Part shown: piece by piece, positions 38,701-48,022 of the stretch | Numbering within the stretch: position 1 is the stretch's first letter | Layout of the letters: each line of letters starts with the position of its first letter | NCBI GenBank assembly: GCA_013397115.1 | Contig: VWZW01001321.1 | Location: 496,001 to 560,000 of the forward strand | Direction of reading: 5' to 3' | DNA length: 64,000 nt | From: Edolisoma coerulescens | Lineage: Eukaryota > Chordata > Aves > Passeriformes > Campephagidae | Notes under the pieces: generated by a model | Database searches by the model: none | What the model was told of the DNA's origin: nothing | The model's input: only the letters and a program-made list of their open reading frames with translations | Translations under genes and position numbers: made by a program

Positions 38701-41700
38701 TCAATACCTTAATGTCTCCAGCCTGTGGCAAGTTGGCTGACAGGAGAGCAGAAGCTGAAAATTGAGGAGGTGAAGAACAGGCATGTTGAACCTCTGGCAG
38801 GTTGTTCTTGTCTGTGATACCTCCTGTTAGAGGGAAATTCCAGATAAATGGCATCAAGCCTCAGAATTGTGTTTTACTTCCCCTAAATCAGAGTTTTTCA
38901 GTTGTGCCTGAAATACTATAACTACTCCAACGTAGAAGGTCTGTTTCTCTCAAATGTGAAACTTCCTCAGTGCAGAACTTCCCTTTTCCTCAAGTCAGCA
39001 CTGGTTCTTTTCCACTTTGCTCTCTGTGGAGCTGACAAAGTTAAAAGAGATATACAACATTGCAAATTTTTCTAGAAGTGCTCAGAAGCTTTAGCAGGCT
39101 GCGAGGCTTGTGAGTGAAGGGCGTGGTGTAGAATCCCAGGAAGACAGGTCCTTCCAGTGGCATCACTCAACAGAATTGCTTATAGTTAGTGCCAAGGGAA
39201 GAAAAAAGCGCACCGTGCATGTGTTCCCCCTGATTGCAGGTACCCCATCATAGAGACACACAATATGTAACATCCTTCCACTGCGGCCATTTCTTCCTCT
39301 CCACTAATCCTTCAGTAGGTTCCGGGAGAAAAATGAATGTGTTTTATCTTTAAAATAGGATGAGATAAAGAAGTGCTGTAGTAGCATTTCAGTTTCCTAA
39401 CTTGCATGACTGAGACAGAAAGTGCTTAGCTTGAGGAGTGGCTGGTGGAAGAGATAACTTGCTGTATTTTATTCTGAAGTGACTTTAAATGTGCCTGATG
39501 TGAGCTGTGTGACCCACCTGGAAAGAATCACTCCAGAGCAATGCTAGTGGGTCCAACCTATCCATATTATTAAGATTTTTTTGCCAGCGGAATATATCCA
39601 TCTTTGTAAACCTTCACGTTAAAAAAAAGCTCAGAGTAGGGATGGTACATCTTTTTTTGTGAGTCTGACACAGATAATCTGTTCATTTTTATACCAGGGC
39701 CTGAGCTTATGTACTGTGTGCTTTTTGCACATATTTTTACTTTGTGATAGAAAGCAAATATTTTGTAGCAATTTGGTAGTATGGTCTAGACACCACAGGT
39801 GTCTTTCATAGGAAGAATCCAAATGACTGCAGCCTAAGAGTACAGAACTGGTGAATGCCTGAGCCTCTGTTAGAGACCTGTTCCTCTGCAGGTCAATGTT
39901 CTGATTCCAGGTTCAAGCAGCACCAAGTTCTGGGAAAATGTGCCATGAATGTTTGAATCAGGAGAAAACCTCCAGTCTGCTGAAGTCTTGAGTCATGTTG
40001 CTTTATTTCTGCTATCCAACCTCAATTTTCTCTCAGGTGTTTAATGGGAAAAACCAGCAAGCAAATTACAGGTAGTGCTTTCTTAGTTTACTTCAGTGGC
40101 ATTAAGAAATACTGAAAGGCATCATTGTGTGAGTGAGGATAAATATATTTTCTTATCACAGATCATTTTATTGGGCTTGTTAATTGAATGCTACATATAA
40201 TGCCTCTGCTCTTCCTCCATTACCTCTCCCCCTTTCAGATTTACAGCATCAATCTAGTGGCAGCTTCAAGCCTGCAAAAAGTGGGCTTTTTCTTTCTGAA
40301 CTTGGCTCAGGGATACTCAGGACACTGAAGGTCAAATTCCGGATAGGTAACAGACAGTCTGGCCTCAGTTTATAGAGGTTTATGGGCAGACATATTGACA
40401 TACTGTCAATAGCAACAGTATCTGCTTCTATGCAAAAGCACAATATTAGGACACTCTTTTATTTTTTAACTGTAGTTGAAATTCATCAAAGATGGAGACA
40501 AAAGTGCTATGTAATGCATACCTGGCTCTGCACAACCTGTAAGTTCCACTCACCCTTGTTTTCCAACAGTTTGCTGAAATTCCGTTTTAGTTGCTTTATT
40601 GCCACTTCTTTTATCCACCTGATACAAAGAATCTGGCACATTCCTTTCCCTTTGAAATTACCTGACCGTGATTAATCCTTTGGAGGATGAGAATGGTGGA
40701 AGAATAAGAAATGGGAGAGGAGTTTCAGGTTGCAGTCTTGAAAGACTGCAGCAGCTGAGTACACTTTGTTGGGCAAGTGCATCACCTGGGAGCCTTCTTC
40801 TGAGCTTTTCTGACTTTGGCTCCATCTTTTTCTGTGCTGAGTGTTACTGTCCTCCTTACAGTTACCCACAAGTGCATGGAAGATACCAGGATACTTAGCG
40901 TGGAAGAAGAGTGTTCAGTGAGGATGTTTTCTCATGCTTGTTGCTTTGTAAGCTTTTTAAGACACTGAGGAAGGTCATGAGATAACCTCAAACAGTGCCT
41001 GGAGCAGGGACCTTATGTCCCCTGTGGGCTAACTTTATCTAAAAGTTGCTGGACAGGATTGAAGCAACTTTTTTTCCTCTTACACACTCTTTCTTGGATA
41101 GCTGATAAAAGTCTCTTTATCCCTCAAAGTGTTTCTGTGCAGAGTCCTGATGGATGATGTCTAGAGTAGAGTTGAGCCAGTCCTGTGCAGAAGGTGGCTA
41201 ATGAAACAAACAGCTGCTTCATCCCAAGAAAGTAGGGAGGAAACTAGTTATTACGAGCCCCATGGCATGAGCCAATAGTTTTCAGGAAATACTACTGCCG
41301 TGTATTATGCCTTACACTTCCATTTTTTTCCTGTTTCCTGCAGCTTGTTAAATATACAACAGTTCTCCTTTTCCTCCCCCAGCAATGTACCAATGCTGGA
41401 AGTTATATTTAGTTTTTGTCAAGTTACAGTAGGCTTTTTATAATCACACAGTAGTGAAGAATAGGCCAGCAGCACAGTGAAGGCAAATATTTGCAGCATA
41501 TCATAAACCTTTCTTGTAACCTAAATATTTAGAAAGAACAGAGATGTAGGAGGATGCTGTACTTTATAAAACATGGCAGAGATAAGAAGCAGCCTCCAAA
41601 GCATGCTGACATATTGCAGAAGTCTTTTTGCTGCAGCATGAGTGAGCAAAAGGACTTGTTCCTTTTGTTCAGAATATATTTGCTGACTGCAGATGATTTA

Positions 41701-44700
41701 GAAAAGTAAATGTTTAACTTTTCTTTAAAAGAAAAAAGTGCCCAGCCAGTTCAGTAGGAATAGGGAGGACTGCAGTTGAGAAGAACCAACACCACTACCC
41801 CCAGTGATACAAAACCAAGTGTTTTCCAAAGTGGTTCTTGAGGGATTCATTAGCACCCTGAAAACAGCAACAGCTGTAAGATTTTCCTTTAGAGATCACT
41901 GAAGCTGTGTGGACTGAAGGACAAGAAGCGAGTTGTGCAGTCTGTTGCTAAAAAAGACCTTCTGCTAAAACGCCCCTACACATGCCTGGCATATTTTTAG
42001 TTTCCGTCTGTTCGTTTTTAAGTTGTTTTATTCTGAGAAATGCCTTTGCTTCAATTTTCATCTTATTTTATGCTATTCTCAGCTGTTTACTCGCTTTTCC
42101 TTTCATGTACTCTCTGTCTTGGAAGATGGTCCTGCAGAGCCATCAGAATAATTAAGGTGGAAATAATCAAGGCTTTGTTGTGAGGCATTACAAGCAAATT
42201 CTCTGCTGCAATCTGTGAAACTCAGGGGCAAGACATTGGATGCCCCAAGGGTTCTTGCTTTAATCTGTTTTCTTGGGACCTTTTCTTGGGACCCCTGAAA
42301 TGTTTCTATGTTTCATTTAATTGCTCAATTTTTTTAAACTCTGTTTTCAATAATTACCAAAACCTGGTGATGAATACGCACACCAAATAGAATTTGCCCT
42401 GTGAGTTCCCAGGTAGAAACATAATTCATTGTGTGTAGCATGTAGGGAAGGGTGAATGGGTATAGATGCTATCAGTGTTTCATTCAAACATAGAGTTTCT
42501 GACAGTTCAAAGTCTGTGATATATTCAGAGCATTAAAGCAGCACTCTGTTAGTGGAGATACAGGCTCACATCTGTTGAATCATTACCTGATTCTTAACAA
42601 CATTTGAGTTTGGAAATATGTCTTTCTCATAGGCTTTATTACCCTAGAAATTACCCTAATTGCCCTTAGTTTTAACTCTAATACCATTACCTTTTGACTT
42701 GGTAGAGAGCCTTCCTGATGGCTGAACATGACATTTCTGCTATCTGCTGCCATATTCACGTTCTCATACCCAATTTTTTTATTTTCTTTGCAGACCAGGA
42801 AAAATGTGATGATGATGATGAGATGGAGAGACTTTACAAGTCATTGGAGCAAGCAAGTCTGTCTCCCATTGGTGATCGCCGACTGTCAACTAAGAAGGAG
42901 CTTAGGAAGTCATTCATCAAGCGCAGCAAAAACCCCTCCATTAATGAGAAGCTCCACAAAATTCGAATGCTGAACAGTACATTAAAGGTGAGTTTGCAGA
43001 TGTTGCCAAGGAAAAGCTTGAGAGAAAGAAAGAGTTTGGCTGAAAAAAGAAGCAGCATAGGCTTCAGCCAAACTCTAATTACATGTTTACTGAAAGCCCC
43101 AGAGAATTTTGTTAAGTTTTTGAATTTTTTTTTTCTGCTTCATTGTGAATATTGATCTGTGTTATGTTGTTCAGTTTGAACTGGAAGCAGAGGCAATAGC
43201 TCAGGAGGGACCCTTCTTGCAGAAGTTCCAGCCCATTTGGAAAATTTAATAAAGAAAACTTCTCTTAGTTAACTGGAAAACTTGCAAGCTCAGCTAAATT
43301 CACTAAACAGGGGAGCCTTAAAAAAGGAAGAGCAGACAAAGTACATTGATGATAAAGGACATGAAAATGACCCTGAGCCAAAAAAAGTTTTCCTTATGTG
43401 ATTATTAGAGAATGTACAGGATGTGCCAAAGCTATTGTAAAGACCTCCTGTAACTAAAATATTTTTAATAACAAAAGCATCCTGCTTTTATGTTGGAAAT
43501 ATATCACGAACTGGAGGGGTGCAGGGGTTCAGGAGATGTTCCATGAAAGGGCCGGTAAATCTGTCTGGAATATGGGGATTTATTGAGCTGTTTACTTGCC
43601 AGCATCAAGTGTCACGGGATTTCAAAGCCTGCTTCTGAATGGTACTGAGGGAAACAGAAAGCTTAACCATAGCGTTTATATTGTAAGGAGAAGAAAGAAT
43701 AAATGCAAACTTGGGGCTTCACTTGTTACTTTTTGTATGCATTAGAAGCAGGAACTCAGTGTCTTGTTTCAAAAGTATGTATTTGGCTTCAAGCACTTTA
43801 AGCTGGAGAAATGCATGTAAAATGGTTGGACTTGATGATCTTAGAGGTCTTTTCCAACCTTAGCAGTTCTATGATTCTAAAAACTTATCAGCACAATCAT
43901 TTGTTTGATTATTGGTTGCAATGGGAGGCTTGGCTTTGGCACCTCAGCCTGTATCGAAATTCCTGAAAGGTACAATTGTAAAGGGAATTGGGGAGACAGG
44001 CATTCTTCCTGACTCCGTATGAGACCTAGTGAAGTGTCTCCTTAGTATCAAAGAGTTTTTAGGTGATATGGCAGTGACTACAGAAATATTCATTTGCATC
44101 AGCAATAAAGTGAGCCCATCATATAACAGAAAGTTAGTTAAAAAAATATGCCTATTTTATAGAATAGGAAGCTATGTACAGAAACATTCTGCAAGGTTTT
44201 CCCTGATAGGAGCCTCACTAATAAATCTAAGACCCAGTTAGTGCAAAATGGAGTTGTATTTTGTGGGACAGTCACATTTCATTGGTATGGAGCGGAATGG
44301 AATCCTTAATGTCAGTCAGGAGCAAAGAGGACAATAGTGCATTGATTTAGCATGGGAGCATTATATTAGCTGTGATTAACTTAGGCTTGTCTAACACTTG
44401 TAATTAATATGGAAAAATAAGTTTTGGAGTGTTCATGACATATAAAATGTACTGATCTCTCAGTATGTTTGGGTTTTTTTTTTGCTTCCTTCAAACGAAG
44501 AAACTGGAGTATTGACAAGACAAATATAGCACAGACACTTTCTCATAGACACAAACAGAGTTCTGTACACAGCAGTGTTTAGGTTAGCCTGTCTGAAAGG
44601 CAAATGCCTGCAGTGGGAAAGTGCCATATTCTTTACATCAGTGGAATTATGTGCTTTTAAAGTCAATTTTCTTAATGTATAATATGAGACATAAGATAAT

Positions 44701-46687
44701 TGGAAATTATCTACTGGAAATTTAAAAATCAGGAACTTTTTGCTTCTGATCCATATGTACTCTGCTTTAATTAAAACCCTATTAGTTTGAGAACTGATTT
44801 ATGCAAGTCTCAGTGCAATTTTAATTTTAGACTTTTGACTCCACATATTTAACAACAGATTAATGTTGCTGCCATAATATATCATTAACAAAACATGCTT
44901 TGAATACTTTGGAAGAGAGGGAAGCTATGTGCAAATGCATCACAGTCTTAGTGAATGTGGCAAATAGTTTTAGTGCTACAGGAGAAATTCCATGGCATGA
45001 CTTTTTGCCACCAAGTTTGTCCAATAGAAATACTCCTGTCTTCTTCCTTGCTATCTCCTCTCTTCTTCTCTTAAGCTAACTGCATATATCCCTGCATCAA
45101 TGCCAAAAGTCTTCTTAAAAGGGCTGGCAATGGGTCTTGAGGGTAGGACGTGTAAACTGCAGCTGAGTAAGCTTTTGTGTTTAAAAAGCAGCTAAGGCAT
45201 CACAGAGATTGGAGCAGTTGAAGGTTCATTAGAGTAGTAGTGGGATATGGATGTATAAACAGCTGATTGCTGCTATCAGAAGGTGAAATGAATGCGTGGG
45301 AGTCCTTTCAAGGTGTTTTCAAGGTAGCCACCAGTACAGGGTGCCCTTGGGTGTGATGAATGGGTGGCAGCAGGAGAAGATGGTTAGAATTATTCCATTG
45401 CTTTCATACACAGACTGGAGCCTGGCAAAAGTAGTTAAGGTTTGTTAGTGCAGCATGGTGCCTCCATTAAGAAATTATACCTGCTAACTAGGGCTTCTCT
45501 ACCCTGTGGTCCATTGCATGAATAGGCAACTTGGGCTGGAAAAGCAGAGTTATGCCGCAACATGCGAGGACATCAAAGAACACCAATATGTGAAAGGAAG
45601 GTGTAATGAAGACAGAGCCAGGCTATTTTCAGTGGTGCCCAGTGACAGGACCAGAAGGGATGGGGTCGACCCAAAGGTTTCCCCTGGATATCAAGAAACA
45701 CTTTTTTACTGTGAGGGTGACCAAGCACAGGTTGTCCAGGGAAGGTGTTGAGTATTCTTGCAGATATTCAAGAGTCATCTGCACACAGCCCTAGGCAGCC
45801 TGCAGTAGGTGGCTCTGTTGGACCAAATGACTTCCAGAGGTCCCTTCCAAGCTCAACCATTCTGTAGTTCTGTGAGATACAGAGTCTCCATGTCCCTGCA
45901 TCTGCCACTGCTCACGTCTTACTAGTGAACAATAAGACTGCAATATATGGTCTGAGCTGCTCTTGCCTAAAAGTAGATACCATATTTATTAGTAGTAGCT
46001 GGTGGTAGATGGCAGCCACATGTGCTGTGGCCACTATACTGCCACTGCACAAATTATATCCAAAATTATGTTCAGTCCAGCTCCCAGGGAAGAGACATTT
46101 ATAAAGTGGAATAAATACTTTTTGAGAAAGTTAGAACTGCTGTGAATTACAGAAATAAGTGCCGTTGTGTCTAGTTTCATGCAAGTACTGTCTTGTTGAG
46201 AGACAGCATAATAATGTGTAATTTTCACATGAATTTTCTCTCAAGAAGTTTTGTTAAGAAGCCTATAAAAAAAATCTGGATGAAATCATAACTTGCCTTT
46301 AACTGGGAAGAATTTTTGCTGCAGACATAACTCTGATGACCTATACTTTAAACTGGAACAAACTGCCAGGAGGATGGGTAATCGGCCATCTCCTTGTGAC
46401 GTGAGTCTAATGTTCCCAGAGTGTTTTTGTCAGGGACAATTATCTCGACAGTTTCCGTGGAAATTAACCACTTTTTCTTTTCCTAGTGTAAGGAACATGA
46501 CTTGGCCACCATTAACCAGTTGCTAGAGGACCCAAAGTTGACAGCGGTGAAGTACAGAGAGTGGAGGAGCACAAACATCATGCTGGTCCAAGATATTTAT
46601 CAGCAGCAGGAGGTCCAGGACATGTCCATGGAGAATAGTGAGGAGAAAGAGATGACTCCACAGCCAGTCACTGAAAGTGCTATTTGA
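5729..46687 (+). CDS. IPCEF1: IPCEF1, ten spliced coding exons, 429 residues
   Basis: This is the whole spliced coding region. Joining 5729-5752, 10951-10987, 11655-11824, 19689-19762, 20908-20979, 23939-24000, 27881-27969, 33362-33728, 42794-42987 and 46487-46687 gives 1290 nt, open throughout and ending in TGA. Residues 1-37 are a basic leader. Residues about 38-135 form a PH domain, starting near GWLYKKK (42-48) and ending with the conserved Trp127 of its last helix. Residues 147-176 are acidic then proline-rich, 177-298 serine-rich and variable, and 299-405 the conserved block shared with CNK2/CNK3 (KSLEQASLSP, KELRKSF, NPSINEKLHKIR, INQLLEDPKLT). Known family role: a cytosolic adaptor whose PH domain binds phosphoinositides and whose C-terminus binds cytohesins, promoting ARF6 activation. 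Identity rests on near-collinear similarity with recalled mammalian IPCEF1, including the N-terminal VPLRQK exon. Exon boundaries are inferred from splice signals, not transcripts. Confidence 0.95.
6300..8013 (+). mobile_element. CR1 LINE, internally deleted, with ORF1 remnant
   Basis: The 5' part (to about 7262) resembles the avian CR1 ORF1 region. It includes a decayed stretch with STNDTAGG near 7225-7250, like the GTNDTA motif of the CR1 ORF1 esterase domain. At about 7262-7290 it jumps to the end of the reverse-transcriptase frame (EKDLGILVD, then MSQQ..HAAKKVNGI) and continues through the CR1 3' UTR to actgtgattctgtg near 8013. The endonuclease and most of the RT are missing. The 5' border is approximate. 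No intact protein remains. A second CR1 tail is nested within it. Confidence 0.8.
7652..7750 (+). mobile_element. Nested CR1 3' tail inside the larger CR1
   Basis: A separate, severely 5'-truncated CR1 end (ggttggactttatgatctt ... tccaacctt ... ctatgattct) interrupts the outer element. The outer copy resumes with tttcagtcgtgcccaatgac, the normal continuation after its gaagggaggatgcaaagaag. Both copies have the same orientation, so the insertion is younger than the host CR1. The left edge is uncertain by a few bases. Confidence 0.75.
9429..9484. promoter_or_regulatory. Two perfect CArG boxes (possible SRF sites)
   Basis: cctaaatagg at 9429-9438 and cctatatagg at 9475-9484 both match CC(A/T)6GG exactly, 46 bp apart start to start. 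A ggaatg (TEAD/MCAT-type) core lies between them near 9454. That the motifs exist is seen in the sequence; regulatory activity is inference only. Confidence 0.35.
10951..10987 (+). CDS. IPCEF1: IPCEF1 coding exon 2 (residues 9-21)
   Basis: 37 nt encoding VPLRQKAKKKSQ plus the first base of Gly21. It is preceded by a long pyrimidine tract ending ttacag and followed by gtaatg. The basic peptide closely matches the recalled mammalian VPLRQKPRRKTQG, which identifies the exon well despite its size. It enters in phase 0, so it could also accept splicing from another upstream exon ending in phase 0. Confidence 0.9.
10988..11654 (+). other. IPCEF1: IPCEF1 intron 2
   Basis: A short 667 bp intron between gtaatg and ggcacag. 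I see no repeat or other feature in it. Confidence 0.85.
11655..11824 (+). CDS. IPCEF1: IPCEF1 coding exon 3, start of PH domain (residues 21-77)
   Basis: 170 nt ending at gctg before gtgagt. It encodes GFFIMSRRRISC, then the first strands of the PH domain: GWLYKKKEKG, NKWKKFW and SSLYWYSSQL. The lysine-rich beta1-beta2 loop fits phosphoinositide binding known for this family. Met25 (11666) begins the MSRRRISC segment and is a plausible alternative start, giving a 405-residue form. If the intron after this exon were retained, the frame would end at 11878. Confidence 0.95.
12273..12475 (+). repeat. (TTTTC)n microsatellite and pyrimidine tract
   Basis: About 85 bp of nearly pure TTTTC units (about 17 copies) up to 12357, then interrupted units and T/C-rich sequence to about 12475. 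Almost no purine occurs on the + strand. The long reading frames across it on either strand (Phe/Ser-rich or Lys-rich) are artefacts of the repeat. The length is likely polymorphic. Confidence 0.95.
13047..13083 (+). repeat. Short GT then GA microsatellite
   Basis: A tgtgtgtgtg run passes into gagagagaga, followed by a T-rich stretch. It is a simple intronic repeat with no further feature. Confidence 0.8.
17106..17167. repeat. Perfect 15-bp inverted repeat (hairpin)
   Basis: cattagtaatttaga at 17106-17120 is exactly complementary in reverse to tctaaattactaatg at 17153-17167, with a 32-base loop containing gggcgctccc. The stem is AT-rich. It could be a cruciform or RNA hairpin, or a remnant of a short inverted-repeat element; no function is shown. 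Confidence 0.7.
18220..18247 (+). repeat. (GT)n microsatellite
   Basis: A run of about 12 GT units with one GC interruption, inside intron 3. Confidence 0.85.
19689..19762 (+). CDS. IPCEF1: IPCEF1 coding exon 4, PH domain (residues 78-102)
   Basis: 74 nt between a T-rich tract ending tgcaag and gtaagt. It encodes AEKAEGFIRLPDFSVDRAIECKK..., the middle strands of the PH domain, with the conserved LPDF and ECKKK segments. It ends two bases into His102. Confidence 0.95.
19763..20907 (+). other. IPCEF1: IPCEF1 intron 4
   Basis: 1.1 kb between gtaagt and cctaaag. No repeat or gene is recognised. Confidence 0.85.
20908..20979 (+). CDS. IPCEF1: IPCEF1 coding exon 5, PH domain (residues 102-126)
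   Basis: 72 nt encoding the end of His102, then AIKISHPQIKTFYFAAENVLEMN. KISHPQIKTFYFAAEN is a strongly conserved IPCEF1/CNK PH-domain segment. The acceptor cctaaag and donor gtaagt are good, and the phase matches both neighbours. Confidence 0.95.
20980..23938 (+). other. IPCEF1: IPCEF1 intron 5
   Basis: 3.0 kb between gtaagt and aaacacag. It contains only AT-rich sequence, including a short TA-rich stretch near 22735-22775. No gene or dispersed repeat is recognised. Confidence 0.85.
23939..24000 (+). CDS. IPCEF1: IPCEF1 coding exon 6, end of PH domain (residues 126-147)
   Basis: 62 nt encoding (T)WLSKLGMAVDPQAPNGKNEE. It supplies the invariant tryptophan (residue 127) of the PH C-terminal helix and leads into the acidic linker. 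The acceptor is aaacacag; the donor is gtatgc. Confidence 0.93.
24689..24762 (+). repeat. Imperfect tandem duplication, 2 x 37 bp
   Basis: ctgaggaatatgtgt begins both copies (24689 and 24726). The remainders differ at several positions and both end in ct. It is a small local intronic duplication. Confidence 0.75.
26715..27046 (+). mobile_element. CR1 LINE, 5'-truncated
   Basis: It starts near gtgacctttgtggcctttcag and ends with ggtccaacccaaac...ctattctatgattctatgatc. This is the CR1 3' region containing the usual 'gaagctccatccctgg' block. It is non-coding and decayed. Confidence 0.85.
27379..27690 (+). repeat. Left arm of long inverted repeat
   Basis: From caaaagactctcacaagg to tttacttaaa this matches the reverse complement of 28777-29063. 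My hand alignment gives about 89% identity over the first 210 bp, and this arm has an extra piece of about 25 bp near 27630-27653. Both copies run into an A-rich tail in the same relative orientation, which suggests two oppositely oriented insertions of one retroposed sequence. I do not recognise the family. Confidence 0.85.
27881..27969 (+). CDS. IPCEF1: IPCEF1 coding exon 7, acidic and PPPPY linker (residues 147-176)
   Basis: 89 nt encoding ECYSESEHDDPEITDT, then PPPPYTVQTSPPPS. The acceptor is cctacctcag and the donor gtaagt. The YSESE..DPEI segment is conserved in mammals; the PPPY at 164-167 is a canonical WW-domain ligand pattern. The exon lies in the loop of the inverted repeat at 27379-29063. 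Skipping it would shift the frame. Confidence 0.93.
28777..29063 (-). repeat. Right arm of long inverted repeat
   Basis: The reverse complement of the arm at 27379-27690. Read on the minus strand it ends in a poly(A)-like run (the T run at 28767-28779). The 1086-bp spacer between the arms contains coding exon 7 with its splice sites. Confidence 0.85.
31800..32245 (+). mobile_element. CR1 LINE, 5'-truncated
   Basis: The CR1 3' region from about ggaaattgtgaaaggactag to gacaattctatgattctatg, including cctcattgctctctacaa and the ggttggactggataatctt tail. The reading frame through it (31764-32243) is the usual non-coding CR1 frame. Confidence 0.92.
33362..33728 (+). CDS. IPCEF1: IPCEF1 coding exon 8, serine-rich middle (residues 177-299)
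   Basis: 367 nt, the largest coding exon. The acceptor is tttctggaaaacag; the donor is gtgagc. It encodes a low-complexity serine-rich part (residues 181-214, with SSPES, SQESSSS and similar runs), then ERQSWLDLVNSSATEEGDQPLTFCVQIHS, which aligns with the recalled mammalian ERQSLPDTVNS...GQPITFAVQVHS. It is probably disordered. This is the least conserved part of the protein. Confidence 0.93.
33729..42793 (+). other. IPCEF1: IPCEF1 intron 8
   Basis: A 9.1 kb intron between gtgagc and ctttgcag. I see no CR1 copy in it. An uninterrupted minus-strand frame of 189 codons lies at 35899-36468 but matches no family I know. A short direct repeat of ttttcttgggacc is near 42268-42293. The rest is unremarkable AT-rich sequence. 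Confidence 0.85.
42794..42987 (+). CDS. IPCEF1: IPCEF1 coding exon 9, conserved CNK-like block (residues 299-363)
   Basis: 194 nt encoding DQEKCDDDDEMERLYKSLEQ..., STKKELRKSFIKRSKNP, SINEKLHKIRMLNSTLK. This is the best conserved part of the protein and is shared with CNK2 (KNP..NE.LH.IR.L.STLK). It is predicted helical and basic. The acceptor is ttctttgcag and the donor gtgagt; it ends in phase 0. Confidence 0.96.
43818..43880 (+). mobile_element. CR1 LINE 3' tail fragment
   Basis: Only the terminal CR1 block is present: aatggttggacttgatgatc, ttttccaacctt, then gttctatgattcta. It is a very short, strongly 5'-truncated copy. Confidence 0.88.
45580..45873 (+). mobile_element. CR1 LINE, 5'-truncated
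   Basis: CR1 3' region with the cagtggtgcccagtgacagg and cccttccaagctcaaccatt blocks and a terminal tctgtagttctgtgag. It belongs to the same CR1 subtype as the outer copy at 7755-8013. Confidence 0.88.
46487..46687 (+). CDS. IPCEF1: IPCEF1 coding exon 10, C-terminus (residues 364-429)
   Basis: 201 nt with TGA stop, after ttttcctag. It encodes CKEHDLATINQLLEDPKLT, KYREW and LVQDIYQQQ, then an acidic tail ending ESAI. The first part is the conserved coiled C-terminal segment of IPCEF1/CNK proteins. The last residues resemble the mammalian ending (ENSI) and look like a class I PDZ ligand (S-x-hydrophobic), though that use is not established here. Confidence 0.95.
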   Translation, partial: CKEHDLATINQLLEDPKLTAVKYREWRSTNIMLVQDIYQQQEVQDMSMENSEEKEMTPQPVTESAI

Positions 46688-47700
46688 TCAATGGCACTTG
46701 GCAAGATTTTTCTCCACAGGTCTGCATGAACAAGCAATTTCTCCATGGGTTTTTATGTACAAGCTGCTGTATCTTGAGGTTTGTTTTTCACAAGTGTGGT
46801 TCAAAAGGAAAACAACCCACTCTCCAAAGTTTTGAATGCTCTTGCAGAACTCATTTAATGTCAAAAGAGCAAGTTCACCAAGGTAAAAAAGCATTCTTGA
46901 ACTTGGCCTGCATATCTAAGAAGACTATTTAACAAAGCAGCAATGAAATGTTTTTCGGTTTTTGGAGAAGCAAATTTTAAGTGTCCAGCTCCTGGAGGAC
47001 ACAGAACTATGTAATATGTACTGTATAAAAATGAGATCCTCGGGATTGTTTTAACCATGCAACTTACCTTGAAATGAAGCTAAACTGATACCAGCAGGAC
47101 ATAGTCTGCCTTTTTACCCTTTACAGTAACCCGATGTATGCATTTTCGTCTCTGCATCCATTTACTTTCACCACTCTACCAGTTGAAACTGAGACAAATG
47201 GAAGAGTAATTATGCATGAGTTGATACTATAGACAGCTGCCAGGCACCCACTTTGGGCTCTGCCTGATGTTTTATGAGTTTCAAGTTTATTTATGGTCCA
47301 GACCAAGAAGGTACTGTCTTTCTACATGAAGAAGAGGTCTCTCTGTTTTTGCTAACATGTAATTTACTCTTCAGTGAGACAAGTTTCAACTTTTCTTATG
47401 GACTTGGCAGAATTCCTTGGAAGATTATGTTCTGCTTTCTTATTTTTGACAATTGGGAGTATATAAGGTACAAGTTCATCCCAGAGTCCAGCTTAAGGAA
47501 GGTGATCAAGTTCACAAGGCAGAAGCTAAATAACTAAACTCTTAATGTGGACCTGGAAGTGTAAAACAAAGCTGCAAATATTTTTGTAAATATGTGTAAT
47601 TTTATGGCTTATATGAATGTGACTATGTACTGTATAGATGTTTTATTTATATATTTATATATGCTGAATTTCCTAATATAAATAGGCACATGTGGACCAA
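46688..47700 (+). other. IPCEF1: IPCEF1 3' UTR, end undetermined
   Basis: Sequence after the TGA. It becomes AU-rich near 47575-47690, with several ATTTA units (tttatttatatatttatat). I see no textbook AATAAA in this kilobase; TATAAA near 47022 and aatataaa near 47677 are the closest variants. The true end could lie further downstream. Confidence 0.5.
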
Positions 47701-47920
47701 GCCCACCCAGATGTGAGTGCTTACAGATTGACTTGAAATGCCTCTTTGTTTTGTGTTCCATTACTGATCACAGTAATGGCTCTACAGCTAAGACTACCCT
47801 GAGACATGTGCTCTGATTCTTTCTTCTGCTTTTCTAGCTTTGATTTTTAGATGAAGAAAATCCATACAACTTAGGGTCTGAAAAAAGGTTTTCTAGAAAG
47901 TTTCAAGATTTCCCTTTGGG

Positions 47921-48022
47921 GAAACAAAAATAACAGGTTTTGCTGCAGGATCATGATGTTTTGGCTTCATTGTCCTCAGTACAAGGTTTTGGGTTTTTGC
48001 CTTCCCCTCTTCTGAAGTATAC
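47921..48022 (+). repeat. Copy A of a ~100-bp direct duplication
   Basis: gcaggatcatgat...ttttggcttcattgtcctcag...acaaggttttggg is repeated at 54229-54332 in the same orientation with about 90% identity by eye. The family is unrecognised. Confidence 0.8.

Larger units (their letters stand above)
42988..46486 (+). other. IPCEF1: IPCEF1 intron 9
   Basis: 3.5 kb between gtgagt and ttttcctag. It contains two CR1 fragments (43818-43880, 45580-45873) and a splice-competent 76-bp segment (46325-46400) just before the last exon. Nothing else is recognised. Confidence 0.85.
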
